NCBI GenBank assembly: GCA_964389805.1
Contig: CAYMFU010000171.1
Span: forward strand, 1 to 34,107
Source: JAGTVG01 sp964389805
GTDB taxonomy: Bacteria > Bacteroidota > Bacteroidia > Cytophagales > Cyclobacteriaceae
Reading direction: 5' to 3'
DNA: 34,107 nucleotides
The notes under the pieces are model-generated. The model saw nothing but the letters and a program-made list of their open reading frames with translations. It had not been told where the DNA came from and did no database searches. The position numbers were made by a program, and so were the translations under genes. The stretch's first letter is position 1, and each line of letters starts with the position of its first letter. Of the stretch, positions 33,963-34,107 are shown in pieces.

Positions 33963-34107
33963 ATGACGGTTAAAGAGAAAAGAGACATCAAACGAAAGCT
34001 AAATGTCATTAATTATGCGAAGAAAACAGGTAATGTAAATAAAGCATGTAGGCATTATGGTGTATCAAAAACTATCTATTATGAATGGATAAAGAAATAT
34101 AAGAAAC
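33963..34107 (+). CDS. Transposase, N-terminal part (IS3/IS481-like helix-turn-helix)
   Basis: 48 codons to the window edge give MTVKEKRDIKRKLNVINYAK, then KTGNVNKACRHYGVSKTIYY and EWIKKYKK. This is the helix-turn-helix domain that opens transposases of the IS481/IS3 group in Bacteroidota (N-x-x-K-A-C-R-x-x-G-x-S-x-x-x-Y-Y-x-W). The DDE catalytic part is outside the window. It begins about 80 bp after the propeller gene, so the insertion left that gene intact. Confidence 0.8.
   Translation, partial: MTVKEKRDIKRKLNVINYAKKTGNVNKACRHYGVSKTIYYEWIKKYKK

Larger units (their letters stand above)
33905..34107 (+). mobile_element. Left end of an insertion sequence
   Basis: It is defined by the transposase start and the promoter/inverted-repeat block before it. 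The outer boundary is estimated near GGTTGACACTTTCTTAG, and no target duplication can be checked without the right end. Confidence 0.6.

Overview
The window is an AT-rich chromosomal segment of a member of the Bacteroidota, probably a Cytophagales-type environmental bacterium. Four things point there: several secreted proteins with type IX secretion C-terminal sorting domains, a short 286-residue primary-type sigma factor, a small Lys/Ala-rich basic protein of a kind common in that phylum, and many genes lacking Shine-Dalgarno sequences with occasional TTG or GTG starts. Assignments come from reading motifs; no database search was run.

Layout. 1-3335: end of an FkbM methyltransferase, a lipoprotein built of 17-residue repeats, and a KefB-like cation/proton antiporter. 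3852-11869: a VCBS-repeat surface protein, a decayed sulfotransferase-like gene, a DUF255 thioredoxin-like lipoprotein, a metallo-beta-lactamase-fold protein that has lost its zinc ligands, a beta-barrel protein and a barrel-gene fragment. 12423-15976: a tight three-gene unit of XRE-cupin regulator, KamA-family radical SAM aminomutase and class III aminotransferase. 16108-18172: a decayed tRNA-Leu, a sterol C-24 methyltransferase (Erg6/SMT) homologue and a truncated class III cyclase. 18414-28178: a small secreted protein, DUF1846 protein, second VCBS surface protein, S9 peptidase, MoaF-like protein, HMA-CDF cation transporter, small basic protein and sigma factor. 28423-34107: an overlapping pair of surface-protein genes, a leucine-rich-repeat lipoprotein, an EF-hand-containing PQQ-type propeller, and the left end of an insertion sequence.

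How the genes fit together. The clearest unit is 12423-15976. A KamA-type enzyme that lacks the lysine-anchoring aspartates is followed by a glutamate-1-semialdehyde-aminomutase-like transaminase, under an XRE-cupin regulator. The reading I prefer is alpha-amino acid to beta-amino acid, then amino transfer or shift. The SMT homologue carries all the eukaryotic-type sterol-methyltransferase signature blocks, but no sterol cyclization gene is present here. Most other genes encode envelope or secreted proteins.

The spaces between genes hold several repeat families: a roughly 120-bp dispersed element with eight full or partial copies in one orientation; a terminator-like hairpin followed by a conserved G-rich tail (three copies); a leader shared by the sigma factor and the truncated cyclase; and two minor pairs. 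Together with broken genes and an insertion sequence, they show an accessory, slowly decaying chromosomal region.
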